From positions 1-7,134 of the forward strand of contig JAKFWB010000403.1 in NCBI GenBank assembly GCA_021732945.1: 7,134 nt of DNA, read 5' to 3'. Of the stretch, positions 1 to 6,648 are shown in pieces. A model generated the notes under the pieces. The model saw only the letters and a program-made list of their open reading frames with translations. It did not search any database and was not told where the DNA came from. Made by a program: the position numbers and the translations under genes. This DNA comes from Porphyrobacter sp. Its GTDB lineage: Bacteria > Pseudomonadota > Alphaproteobacteria > Sphingomonadales > Sphingomonadaceae. Position 1 is the first letter of the stretch, and every line of letters starts with the position of its first letter.

Positions 1-3000
1 GCCTATGCCCGGGGCCTGCCGCTGGTAGCGACCAATCCCGCCAACTTTGCCGAACCGCATATGCACAAGGCGCATGACGCGATGCTGTGCATTGCCAATT
101 CGACGCAGATCGAGGCCGATGATCGCCCGCGCTCCAACCCGCAGGCGTTCGTCAAATCGGCCAGCATGATGGAAGAGGCTTTCGCCGATCTTCCCGAAGC
201 GACCGCGAACACGCTGGTCATCGCGCAGCGCTGCGCCTTTGCGCCGCCCTACCGCAAGCCGATCCTGCCTAGCCTTGCGGGCGACCTTTCGGGCGAAGCG
301 CGGATGCTGGCGGAGGATTCGCGTAAGGGTTTGGTAGAGCGGCTCGCCCCCTATTACCCCGAAACCGTTCGGGCTGAGCTTGTCGAAGCCTTGCTTTTGC
401 CTTCTGCCGAAGCTCTGGAAGAACAAGAACAGTCCTTCGACAAGCTCAGGACGAACGGGATTTGGGACGAGGTGCTGACCTACAAGCGCCGCCTCGAATT
501 CGAAATCAACGTGATCGTGGGCATGGGCTTCCCCGGCTACTTCCTGATCGTGGCCGACTTTATCAAGTGGGCCAAGGAACAGGGCATTCCGGTGGGGCCA
601 GGGCGCGGGTCCGGGGCGGGCTCTGCGGTGGCCTGGTCGCTGACCATCACCGATCTCGACCCGCTCAAGCTCGGCCTGCTGTTCGAACGTTTCCTGAACC
701 CCGAACGCGTGTCGATGCCCGACTTCGATATCGACTTCTGCGAAACCCGGCGCGGCGAGGTGATCCGCTACGTCCAGCAAAAGTACGGCAGCGATCACGT
801 CGCGCAGATCATCACCTTCGGCAAGCTGAAGGCCCTCGCGGTGCTGCGCGATTGCGGGCGCATTTTGCAGATGAGCTATGGTCAGGTCGACCGCTTGTGC
901 AAGATGGTGCCCAACCACCCGACCGACCCCTGGCCGCTGCCGCGCGCGCTCAATGGCGCGGCGGATTTCAAGCGCGAGTATGACAACGACAAGGAAGTAA
1001 AACGCCTCGTCGATCTGGCGATGCAGCTGGAAGGCCTGCCGCGCAATTCCTCCACTCATGCGGCGGGCGTGGTGATTGGTGACCGCCCGCTGGCTGAGCT
1101 GGTGCCGCTCTACCGCGATCCGCGTTCGGATATGCCGGTAACGCAGTTCGACATGAAGTATGTTGAATCCAGCGGGTTGGTGAAGTTCGACTTCCTGGGC
1201 CTCAAGACCCTGTCAGTGCTGCGCAAGGCGACCGACCTGCTGGAAGAACGAGGCATCACGATTGATCTCGTTGCGCTGCCGCTTCACGATCAGGCGGTTT
1301 ACCGACTCATGCAGATGGGTAACACCGTGGGGGTGTTCCAGCTGGAATCCGAAGGGATGCGGCGCACGCTGAAGGCGGTAAAGCCCACGAATTTCGGCGA
1401 CATCATCGCGCTCGTCTCGCTCTACCGCCCCGGCCCGATGGACAACATCCCGCTGTTCGGCCAGCGCAAGGCGGGCGTGGTGCCGATTGAATATCCGCAC
1501 GAAAAGCTCGAAGGCATCCTGTCCGAAACCTACGGGATCTTCGTCTATCAGGAACAGGTGATGCAGGCCGCGCAGGTGCTGGCGGGTTACTCGCTCGGCG
1601 ACGCGGACTTGCTGCGCCGCGCGATGGGCAAGAAGGTGCAGGCCGAGATGGACGCCCAGCGCGGCCGCTTTGTCGATGGCTGCAAGGCGAACTCCGGCAT
1701 CGAAGCCAAGCGCGCCAACGAGCTGTTCGACTTGATCGACAAGTTTGCAGGCTACGGCTTCAACAAGTCCCACGCAGCCGCCTACGCGCTGCTCGCCTAT
1801 CAGACCGGTTGGCTGAAGGCGCATTATCCGGAAGAATTCTACGCCGCTTCGATGTGCTTCGACATGCACCAATCGGAAAAACTCAACGTGTTTGTTGATG
1901 ATGCACGGCGCTATCCGAACGCCAACGGTGGCGTCGAGGTGCTGGCGCCTGACATCAACGCCAGCCACGCGCGCTTTACCGTGGAGCAGACCGCCGGCGG
2001 CTATGCCGTGCGCTATGCCCTCGCGGGTATCCGCAATGTCGGGGAAAAAGCGATGGAGGCGATCGTGGCCGAGAGGGAGGCGAGCGGCGCTTACGTAAGC
2101 ATCAAGGACCTGTTCGAACGCTTGCCGCAGGGCACAATGAACCGCCGCCAGATCGAAGGGCTGATCTGCGCGGGCGCCTTTGACGCATTGGAACCGGATC
2201 GCGCGTTGCTGTTCGCCAATGCCGACATGCTGATGGCGGTCGCCGATGCGGCGATGCGGGAGCGATCAAGCGGGCAGGCCGCGCTGTTCGGGGGCGAGGC
2301 TTCCGCGCCCGAGGATCTGCGCCTGCAACCCACCGCGCCGTGGAGCCGGTCTGAGCGAATGGCCAAGGAGCGCGAGAATTTCGGCTTCTATTTCTCCGCG
2401 CATCCCGTGGCGCAGTTTCGCGATGCGGCATCGGCCAATGGCGCGCGCACCTATCAGGGCCTGATGGAGGCTGGTGCCCCGCCGGGCGGGCGCGGCACAG
2501 CGGTGATGGCGGCCTTGGTGGAAGGCATCACCAAGGCGCGCACCCGCAAGGGCGGCACCTTTGTGCGGGCGGATTTCTCGGATTCGTCGGGGCAATTTTC
2601 GGCCGCCTGCTTTGAAGAGGCATTGGTGCCCGATTTTGAACGCTGGGCGCAGGCGGGCGAATGCCTGTTGCTGACGGTGGAACTGGATGCGCCAAGCCCG
2701 GATGAGCCGCCGCGCCTCACCGTGCGCGGCGCGCGGCCCTTGGCGGCGGTCAGCGGGGCCACGGCGATGCAGCTCACCTGCGACATCGCCAGCATCGAAG
2801 CCTTGCACGAATTGCGATTGGAACTCGCCGCTGCGCAAGGCGAACGCCCGACGGGCAGCGGTGAGGTGACGGTGCAACTGGCGCTTGCGGATGGCGCGCA
2901 GGTGCACATGCTGCTGGGCCGTGCCTTTGTGCTGCATGGCGAGTTGGCCGAGCGCCTGGTGGCAGTGGAAGGCATCACCAATGTCGGGCTGGTGCCGCTG

Positions 3001-3033
3001 AAGAAGCGCTCAAACCTCAGGCTGGTGGCGTAG
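1..3033 (+). CDS. dnaE: DNA polymerase III alpha subunit, 5'-truncated by window edge
   Basis: This is the catalytic subunit of the replicative polymerase, which extends DNA 5'->3' in the holoenzyme. The frame is open at base 1, so the gene starts outside the window; 1010 codons are visible and roughly 150-180 N-terminal residues are probably missing for this family. Counting residues from base 1, the order is: the end of the PHP domain (about 1-110), GPGRGSGAGSA (199-209), and PDFDIDFC with catalytic Asp241 and Asp243 (equivalent to E. coli D401/D403). The third catalytic Asp is Asp397 in VKFDFLGL (equivalent to D555). GYGFNKSHAAAY follows at 584-595, then a helix-hairpin-helix region (about 710-735), an OB-fold (about 834-910) and a less conserved C-terminal part expected to bind tau. 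Residues about 122-153 are encoded by a palindromic repeat and are not part of the usual family sequence. The frame stays intact to the TAG, so the gene looks functional. The product identity is very secure. Confidence 0.97.
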   Translation, partial: AYARGLPLVATNPANFAEPHMHKAHDAMLCIANSTQIEADDRPRSNPQAFVKSASMMEEAFADLPEATANTLVIAQRCAFAPPYRKPILPSLAGDLSGEARMLAEDSRKGLVERLAPYYPETVRAELVEALLLPSAEALEEQEQSFDKLRTNGIWDEVLTYKRRLEFEINVIVGMGFPGYFLIVADFIKWAKEQGIPVGPGRGSGAGSAVAWSLTITDLDPLKLGLLFERFLNPERVSMPDFDIDFCETRRGEVIRYVQQKYGSDHVAQIITFGKLKALAVLRDCGRILQMSYGQVDRLCKMVPNHPTDPWPLPRALNGAADFKREYDNDKEVKRLVDLAMQLEGLPRNSSTHAAGVVIGDRPLAELVPLYRDPRSDMPVTQFDMKYVESSGLVKFDFLGLKTLSVLRKATDLLEERGITIDLVALPLHDQAVYRLMQMGNTVGVFQLESEGMRRTLKAVKPTNFGDIIALVSLYRPGPMDNIPLFGQRKAGVVPIEYPHEKLEGILSETYGIFVYQEQVMQAAQVLAGYSLGDADLLRRAMGKKVQAEMDAQRGRFVDGCKANSGIEAKRANELFDLIDKFAGYGFNKSHAAAYALLAYQTGWLKAHYPEEFYAASMCFDMHQSEKLNVFVDDARRYPNANGGVEVLAPDINASHARFTVEQTAGGYAVRYALAGIRNVGEKAMEAIVAEREASGAYVSIKDLFERLPQGTMNRRQIEGLICAGAFDALEPDRALLFANADMLMAVADAAMRERSSGQAALFGGEASAPEDLRLQPTAPWSRSERMAKERENFGFYFSAHPVAQFRDAASANGARTYQGLMEAGAPPGGRGTAVMAALVEGITKARTRKGGTFVRADFSDSSGQFSAACFEEALVPDFERWAQAGECLLLTVELDAPSPDEPPRLTVRGARPLAAVSGATAMQLTCDIASIEALHELRLELAAAQGERPTGSGEVTVQLALADGAQVHMLLGRAFVLHGELAERLVAVEGITNVGLVPLKKRSNLRLVA
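365..458. repeat. REP-like palindromic element inserted in frame within dnaE
   Basis: Two 24-nt arms, 365-388 and 435-458, are inverted copies of each other. The left arm contains CTGAGCTTGTCGAAG and the right arm contains CTTCGACAAGCTCAG; they differ at only two positions and enclose a 46-nt loop. Read in the dnaE frame, the arms encode VRAELVEA and FDKLRTNG. I remember these peptides as recurring in unrelated sphingomonad proteins wherever this repeat falls in coding DNA. The element sits between RLAPYYPE and WDEVLTYKRRLEFE, where other DnaE proteins have a short variable linker. The palindrome is read directly from the sequence; its wide distribution is recollection, and how it inserted is unknown. 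I see no clear target-site duplication. Confidence 0.85.
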
Positions 3034-3043
3034 AGTCCAGCAC

Positions 3044-3077
3044 AAAAGAGGGGCCGGATTGCTCCGGCCCCTCTTTT
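3044..3077. terminator. Bidirectional intrinsic terminator between dnaE and ompA
   Basis: A perfect 15-bp stem, AAAAGAGGGGCCGGA (3044-3058) pairing with TCCGGCCCCTCTTTT (3063-3077), closes a TTGC tetraloop. The GC-rich core is flanked by A4 and T4, so each strand reads a hairpin followed by a short U run. It lies 10 nt after the dnaE stop and 21 nt after the convergent ompA stop, which fits a terminator shared by both genes. The U tract is short, so efficiency is uncertain. Confidence 0.9.
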
Positions 3078-3098
3078 GATCATTGGTAAAGTGCGTTC

Positions 3099-4232
3099 TT
3101 ACCTGCCCGAACCTGGGCCGTAAGTCACTTCCACGCGGCGGTTCTGCGCTTCGCGCACGCCATCGGCGGTCGGTACGCGCGGCTGGGTTTCGCCGAAGGC
3201 TTCGCCGGTGATTTGCCCGGCTGCAACGCCGCGACCGGTCATGTAGCTGCGGACCGAGGCATTGCGACGCTCGGCCAGTGCTTCGTTGTAGGTTGCACGG
3301 CCCGACGTGTCGGTGTGGCCCGCCAACATCACCCGCGCATTGCCGCAATTGGCGTAAGCAGTGACGGCATTGTTGAGAATGCTGGCGGCTTCTGCCGTGA
3401 TGTCCGACCGGTCAAAGTCAAAGAACACGATGTATGGCCCGGTGTTGCAGGCCGGACGCGGCGGCGGCGGCGGCGCGACCACGGGCGGCGGCGGCGGCGG
3501 AGCAACGACTGGCGCGGGCGGTACGACCACCGGCGCAGGCTCGGCCTTGCGACCGAAATTGTAGGTCAGGCTGGCGAGCACCGAATGCGAGGCGAAATCC
3601 GCTTCGATCGGGCTGCCATTGGCAGCCTCAAGCTCGAACCCGTCGATCACAAAGTAACGGTACTTGACCCCCAGATCGAGGTTGTAGGTGATCGCCAACC
3701 GGGCTCCTGCGAGCAGCTGCCAGGCGAACTCGGTTGAGCTGTCATCGATCACCGTGCCGACCCCGGCAACTTCCACCGGCAGATCGAGATTGGCAAAGCC
3801 AACCCCGCCGCCGCCGAAAACCTGGAAGCCATCATCGCTGCCGAATTCAACGAGACCGTTGACCATGCCGCTCCAGATGGTGAGGTCTTCCTCGTTCTGG
3901 ACCACGGTGCCAGACGGGACTGTCAGGCCGCCAGGAAGGATCCCCGAATTGACGACAGTTAGGCCATCATAGCCCGCGCGCTTGTAACCACCTTCGGCTT
4001 CAAGCCGGAACGCGCCGAAATCGTAACCGATCACGACATCGGCATCGATCCCGAGTTCGGTATCGGCAAAGGCCGCATTGACCTGCGGATCGGTGGTGGC
4101 AAGATCGACATCGACCTGATCTTCAAGCAGCACGCCGCCATTGACGCCGACATAGGGCTGACCGTCACGCGCTTGCGCGGGCACGGCGGCGATGGCGGCG
4201 GCGCTGGCGAGGAAAAATGCAATCTTTTTCAT
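3099..4232 (-). CDS. OmpA-family outer membrane beta-barrel protein
   Basis: A 377-residue outer-membrane protein that probably ties the outer membrane to peptidoglycan. Residues 1-21 are a Sec signal peptide: MKK, a hydrophobic Ala-rich stretch, then AVPAQA with predicted cleavage before Arg22. Residues about 25-228 alternate polar and hydrophobic residues, with Gly/aromatic patterns typical of an eight-stranded OmpA-like barrel, and end in SLTYNFGRK. A Pro/Val/Ala linker spans about 231-260. The C-terminal OmpA domain (about 262-373) has VFFDFDRSDIT, GHTDTSG and NEALAERRNASV; Asp308 and Arg323 match E. coli OmpA D271 and R286, which bind diaminopimelate. Cys262 and Cys296 could form a disulfide. 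The ATG at 4232 is chosen because it gives a complete signal peptide and follows AAGGAA; the frame runs open further upstream but without such a start. The gene is convergent with dnaE and divergent from the acyl-CoA ligase. The family is secure, but equivalence to E. coli ompA is not claimed. Confidence 0.94.
   Translation of the reverse strand: MKKIAFFLASAAAIAAVPAQARDGQPYVGVNGGVLLEDQVDVDLATTDPQVNAAFADTELGIDADVVIGYDFGAFRLEAEGGYKRAGYDGLTVVNSGILPGGLTVPSGTVVQNEEDLTIWSGMVNGLVEFGSDDGFQVFGGGGVGFANLDLPVEVAGVGTVIDDSSTEFAWQLLAGARLAITYNLDLGVKYRYFVIDGFELEAANGSPIEADFASHSVLASLTYNFGRKAEPAPVVVPPAPVVAPPPPPPVVAPPPPPRPACNTGPYIVFFDFDRSDITAEAASILNNAVTAYANCGNARVMLAGHTDTSGRATYNEALAERRNASVRSYMTGRGVAAGQITGEAFGETQPRVPTADGVREAQNRRVEVTYGPGSGR
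3453..3542 (-). other. Proline-rich linker of the OmpA protein (GGC/GCC-repetitive DNA)
   Basis: This stretch encodes residues 231-260, dominated by Pro with Val and Ala and including runs of six and five prolines. On the + strand it appears as imperfect GGCGGCGGC tracts. It joins the membrane barrel to the periplasmic peptidoglycan-binding domain and probably acts as a stiff spacer. Such tracts can change length by slippage, so this is the part of the gene most likely to vary between strains. Confidence 0.85.
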
Positions 4233-4237
4233 GGGAG

Positions 4238-4243
4238 TTCCTT
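4238..4243 (-). promoter_or_regulatory. Ribosome binding site of the OmpA gene
   Basis: On the minus strand the sequence AAGGAA lies a few bases upstream of the ATG at 4232, with CTCCC between them. It supports this start over in-frame positions further upstream and matches the start of the signal peptide. Confidence 0.75.
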
Positions 4244-4402
4244 CGGTATTGGCACCGCGAAACGCTAGACCCGCTGCATGGCAATGCTGTGACACCCAAT
4301 GCGCCGCTCCCGCCCACGCCCCGCGATTGCCAATCGGCCTCGCCAAGGGCATGACTGGCACCGGAATCGCAGAACAATGCGCAGGCAATCGCGCGGTCTG
4401 AC

Positions 4403-4407
4403 AGGAG
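4403..4407 (+). promoter_or_regulatory. Ribosome binding site of the acyl-CoA ligase gene
   Basis: AGGAG, within ACAGGAGAGAGAC, lies 10 nt upstream of the ATG at 4418. It decides this start over the in-frame ATG at 4442, which lacks a comparable site and would remove the conserved-looking GAMQDW start. Confidence 0.8.
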
Positions 4408-4417
4408 AGAGACAACA

Positions 4418-6025
4418 ATGGCCGAAGCAAGGCTTGGGGCAATGCAGGACTGGACCATGCGGGTGACCGCGGTGATCGATCACGCCGCGCGGGAGGCACC
4501 GACCCGCGAAATCGTGACCCGCTGGGCCGATGGCAACGAAACGCGGACCACTTGGGCCCAGATCCGAAGCGACGCGCTGAAGATGGCGCAGGCTTTGCAG
4601 GCGCTCGGGCTCAAGCCCGGCGACAAGGTTGCGAGCCTCGCGATGAACCATTCGCGCCACCTCGTCAGCTGGTATGGCGTTGCCGGGATGGGCGGGGTGC
4701 TGCACACGGTGAACCCGCGTCTGTTTGACGATCAGCTCGAATATATCGTCAACCACGCCGAGGATCGCGTGCTGTGCTACGACGCGGCCTTCCAGCCGAT
4801 TGTCGACCGGATGAAGGGCCGCTGGCCCACGGTCGAGCACTATATCTGCTACGACAGCGGCGCGCACTCGCCCGCCTTCGAAGACTGGATTGGCGCGCAG
4901 GATGGCGATTTCGAGTGGGTGACAGGCTCGGAGACCGATCCGTGCATGATCTGCTACACCAGCGGCACCACGGGCAATCCCAAGGGCGTGCAATACGAAC
5001 ACCGCTCCACGGTGCTGCACGCGATCGCTGGCTTGCAGACGGCAGCCTTCAATTTCAGCGCGTCCACTGTCATGCTGCCGGTGGTGCCGATGTTTCACGC
5101 CGCGAGCTGGGGCTTGCCCTATGCCGGAGCGATGGCTGGGATCAAGTTCGTGTTCTCGACCGTGAACGACCCCGCCGTGCTGCACGATCTGATGCTGCGC
5201 GAAGGCGTGACCGACTCTGCGGGCGTGCCGACGGTGTGGCTGGCGCATTTCCAGCATTGCGATGCCAATGGCCTCGATCTGCCGCCCTTGAAGGCTGCCA
5301 CCATCGGCGGATCGGCCGCGCCGCGCTTCATGATTGAGCGCCTGCTCAAGAACGGCACCCGCGTGCAGCACGCCTGGGGGATGACGGAAACCTCACCCAT
5401 TGGCACGCTCGGCGGGCCGACCTGGGATTGGGACAGCCTCACGCTTGAAGAAAAGGTCGAAAAGACGGCGATGCAGGGCCGCCCGATCTTCGGGGTGCAG
5501 CTGCGCACGGTCGATCTCGACGACATGGTGACCGAATTGCCGCGCGACGGGGTGACCTCGGGCGCGCTGCAAATTCGCGGGCCGTGGGTGATCAAACGCT
5601 ACTTCAAGGCCGAGAAGGATGCCGTCGGCAATGATGGCTGGTTCGATACTGGCGATGTCGGCATCATTCACCCCGATGGCACATTGCAACTGACCGACCG
5701 CACCAAGGACGTGATCAAATCGGGCGGCGAATGGATCAGCTCGGTCGAGCTCGAAAACGCCGCCTGCGGGCATCCCGCCGTGGCAGAGGCCGCCTGCATC
5801 GGCATTGCTCACCCCAAGTGGGACGAGCGCCCGGTGCTGTTCGTGGTCAAGAAGGCAGGGGCCGACTGCTGCGCCGACGACATCCTCGAACACCTCAAGC
5901 CCCAGATCGCCAAATGGTGGATGCCCGATGCGGTCGAGTTCGTCGACGACATCCCCCACACCGCCACTGGCAAGATCAGCAAGAAAGATCTGCGTGATCG
6001 CTTTGCGGACTACACGCTTGGCTGA
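4418..6025 (+). CDS. Fatty acyl-CoA ligase (AMP-forming), long/medium-chain type
   Basis: This 535-residue cytoplasmic or membrane-associated enzyme activates a carboxylic acid with ATP to an acyl-adenylate and then forms the CoA thioester, usually to feed beta-oxidation. The core motifs of the ANL superfamily are in order: the P-loop [11 protein letters not shown] (180-190), [10 protein letters not shown] (319-328), and GWFDTGDVG (407-415) with Asp412 expected to contact the ATP ribose. They continue with the hinge [15 protein letters not shown] (427-441) and [10 protein letters not shown] (513-522), where Lys519 is the expected adenylation lysine. The N-terminal LGAMQDW and overall length match the FadD/AlkK-like long- and medium-chain fatty acid ligases common in alphaproteobacteria. 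Chain-length preference cannot be read from sequence, so no symbol is given. A strong AGGAG precedes the start. The stop overlaps the start region of the GNAT gene, so the two are probably cotranscribed. No truncation or missing catalytic residue is seen. Confidence 0.94.
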   Translation: MAEARLGAMQDWTMRVTAVIDHAAREAPTREIVTRWADGNETRTTWAQIRSDALKMAQALQALGLKPGDKVASLAMNHSRHLVSWYGVAGMGGVLHTVNPRLFDDQLEYIVNHAEDRVLCYDAAFQPIVDRMKGRWPTVEHYICYDSGAHSPAFEDWIGAQDGDFEWVTGSETDPCMICYTSGTTGNPKGVQYEHRSTVLHAIAGLQTAAFNFSASTVMLPVVPMFHAASWGLPYAGAMAGIKFVFSTVNDPAVLHDLMLREGVTDSAGVPTVWLAHFQHCDANGLDLPPLKAATIGGSAAPRFMIERLLKNGTRVQHAWGMTETSPIGTLGGPTWDWDSLTLEEKVEKTAMQGRPIFGVQLRTVDLDDMVTELPRDGVTSGALQIRGPWVIKRYFKAEKDAVGNDGWFDTGDVGIIHPDGTLQLTDRTKDVIKSGGEWISSVELENAACGHPAVAEAACIGIAHPKWDERPVLFVVKKAGADCCADDILEHLKPQIAKWWMPDAVEFVDDIPHTATGKISKKDLRDRFADYTLG

Positions 6026-6527
6026 TGTGGCGATCCGGCCTGCGCTCGCGAGTGACGCGCAGGCCGTTTGCGCCATCTATGATTTCCACGTCGCCCACGG
6101 CACCGCGTCCTTCGACAGCGCGGGGCCGAGCGCGGCGGAGTGGGCGACCAAGATCGCCGATGTGACTGCGCAGGGCTGGCCGTTCCTCGTTGCCGAGCAG
6201 GGCGGCGTGGTGGTCGGCTATGCCTACGCCACCCAGTTCCGCCCGCGTGCGGCCTATGCCCGGACCTGCGAGAACTCCATCTACATCGCCGACAGCGCGA
6301 GAGGGCAGGGGATTGGCACGCGGCTGCTTGGGGCCTTGGTCAATGCCGCAAGGTCCTGCGGGTTCGAGCAGATGATCGCGGTGATCGGTGGGGGCGAGCC
6401 AGCCTCGGTTGCGCTCCACGGAAAGTGCGGGTTTGTCCACGCGGGGCGGATGCGCAATGTTGGATATAAGTTCGGGCGCAGGCTCGATACGGTCTATATG
6501 CAATGCGACATGACGGGAGAAGGATGA
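6018..6527 (+). CDS. GNAT-family N-acetyltransferase, phosphinothricin-acetyltransferase-like
   Basis: A 169-residue acetyl-CoA-dependent N-acyltransferase of the PAT/YncA-like GNAT group. Visible marks are the IRPALASDAQAV opening, FRPRAAY (75-80) and ENSIYI (85-90). The acetyl-CoA pyrophosphate loop RGQGIG (95-100, the R/Q-x-x-G-x-G/A motif) follows, and VGYKFGRRLDTVYMQ (148-162) is the usual end of this group. Members acetylate phosphinothricin, methionine sulfoximine or other small amines or amino acids; the true substrate here is unknown. No ATG gives a full-length protein. The start is probably TTG at 6018, overlapping the last 8 nt of the ligase gene; GTG at 6027 is nearly as likely and only three codons shorter. 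Neither has a clear Shine-Dalgarno sequence, which fits translation coupled to the ligase stop. The family is secure; start and substrate are not. Confidence 0.88.
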   Translation: MADVAIRPALASDAQAVCAIYDFHVAHGTASFDSAGPSAAEWATKIADVTAQGWPFLVAEQGGVVVGYAYATQFRPRAAYARTCENSIYIADSARGQGIGTRLLGALVNAARSCGFEQMIAVIGGGEPASVALHGKCGFVHAGRMRNVGYKFGRRLDTVYMQCDMTGEG

Positions 6528-6536
6528 GGCCTTCCG

Positions 6537-6640
6537 CTCGTCATTGCGAGGAGCGAAGCGACGAAGCAATCCATGGTGCTGCGCCGCGACAATCTGGTCC
6601 ATGGATTGCCGCGCGACCTTCGGCCGCCCGCAATGACGAG
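6537..6640. repeat. Palindromic intergenic repeat (CGTCATTGCGAGGAGCGAAGC type)
   Basis: A 104-nt imperfect palindrome fills most of the spacer between the GNAT and DUF1330 genes. The outer arms are CTCGTCATTGCG (6537-6548) and CGCAATGACGAG (6629-6640), perfect inverses. The inner arms GCAATCCATGG (6566-6576) and CCATGGATTGC (6599-6609) are also perfect inverses and enclose a 22-nt loop. The segments between inner and outer arms pair poorly, so this copy has partly decayed. I remember the GTCATTGCGAGGAGCGAAG sequence as a frequent intergenic repeat in sphingomonads and other proteobacteria. It encodes no protein and differs from the element within dnaE. Confidence 0.85.
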
Positions 6641-6645
6641 AGAGA
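6638..6645 (+). promoter_or_regulatory. Purine-rich ribosome binding site of the DUF1330 gene, overlapping the repeat end
   Basis: GAGAGAGA lies just before the ATG at 6649, and its first three bases are the last three bases of the palindromic repeat. It is weaker than AGGAGG but is the only candidate near this start. The repeat hairpin may influence access to it; that is inference. Confidence 0.5.
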
Positions 6646-6648
6646 CCT

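Larger units (their letters stand above)
4233..4417. promoter_or_regulatory. Divergent intergenic region with inverted repeats
   Basis: This 185-nt spacer separates the divergent ompA and acyl-CoA ligase starts and should hold both promoters. CGATTG-C-CAATCG (4324-4336) is a perfect 6-bp dyad. CGCGATTGCC (4322-4331) recurs inverted as GGCAATCGCG (4384-4393), 52 nt away, close to the ligase ribosome binding site. TTGCCA at 4327-4332 resembles a -35 box inside the dyad, but the best -10 candidate 17 nt downstream (CATGAC, 4350-4355) matches only three of six consensus bases. No convincing sigma70-type promoter was found in either direction. A regulator site is possible but unproven. Confidence 0.4.

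Noticed and set aside
61..63. ATG at 61 as the dnaE start
   Set aside because: The frame is open and reads typical DnaE sequence from base 1; the gene simply begins outside the window.
2266..3083. Long minus-strand open frames opposite the 3' part of dnaE
   Set aside because: They overlap the conserved polymerase frame, resemble no family I know, and one begins within the terminator hairpin.
3464..3502. GGC-rich tracts as a microsatellite or CRISPR-like repeat
   Set aside because: They are codons of the proline linker of the OmpA protein; there are no regular spacers.
3213..3737. A 174-codon plus-strand frame opposite ompA
   Set aside because: Its Arg-rich stretch is the antisense of the proline linker; the minus strand has the signal peptide and OmpA motifs.
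4233..4499. Upstream extension of the OmpA frame to an ATG at 4499
   Set aside because: The added residues have no family resemblance, overlap the ligase start, and would bury the signal peptide; the ATG at 4232 has its own AAGGAA.
4265..5371. A 368-codon open frame on the minus strand opposite the acyl-CoA ligase and its upstream spacer
   Set aside because: Its sequence is low in recognisable motifs and rich in His/Arg/Gly as expected from antisense reading of GC-rich DNA, while the plus strand carries a complete, motif-rich enzyme.
6025..6027. ATG overlapping the ligase TGA as the start of the next gene
   Set aside because: It is in a different frame from the GNAT protein and yields no recognisable product.
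6537..6640. Palindrome between GNAT and DUF1330 as a rho-independent terminator
   Set aside because: It is long and imperfect, ends in CGAG rather than a T run, and matches a repeat-family sequence.
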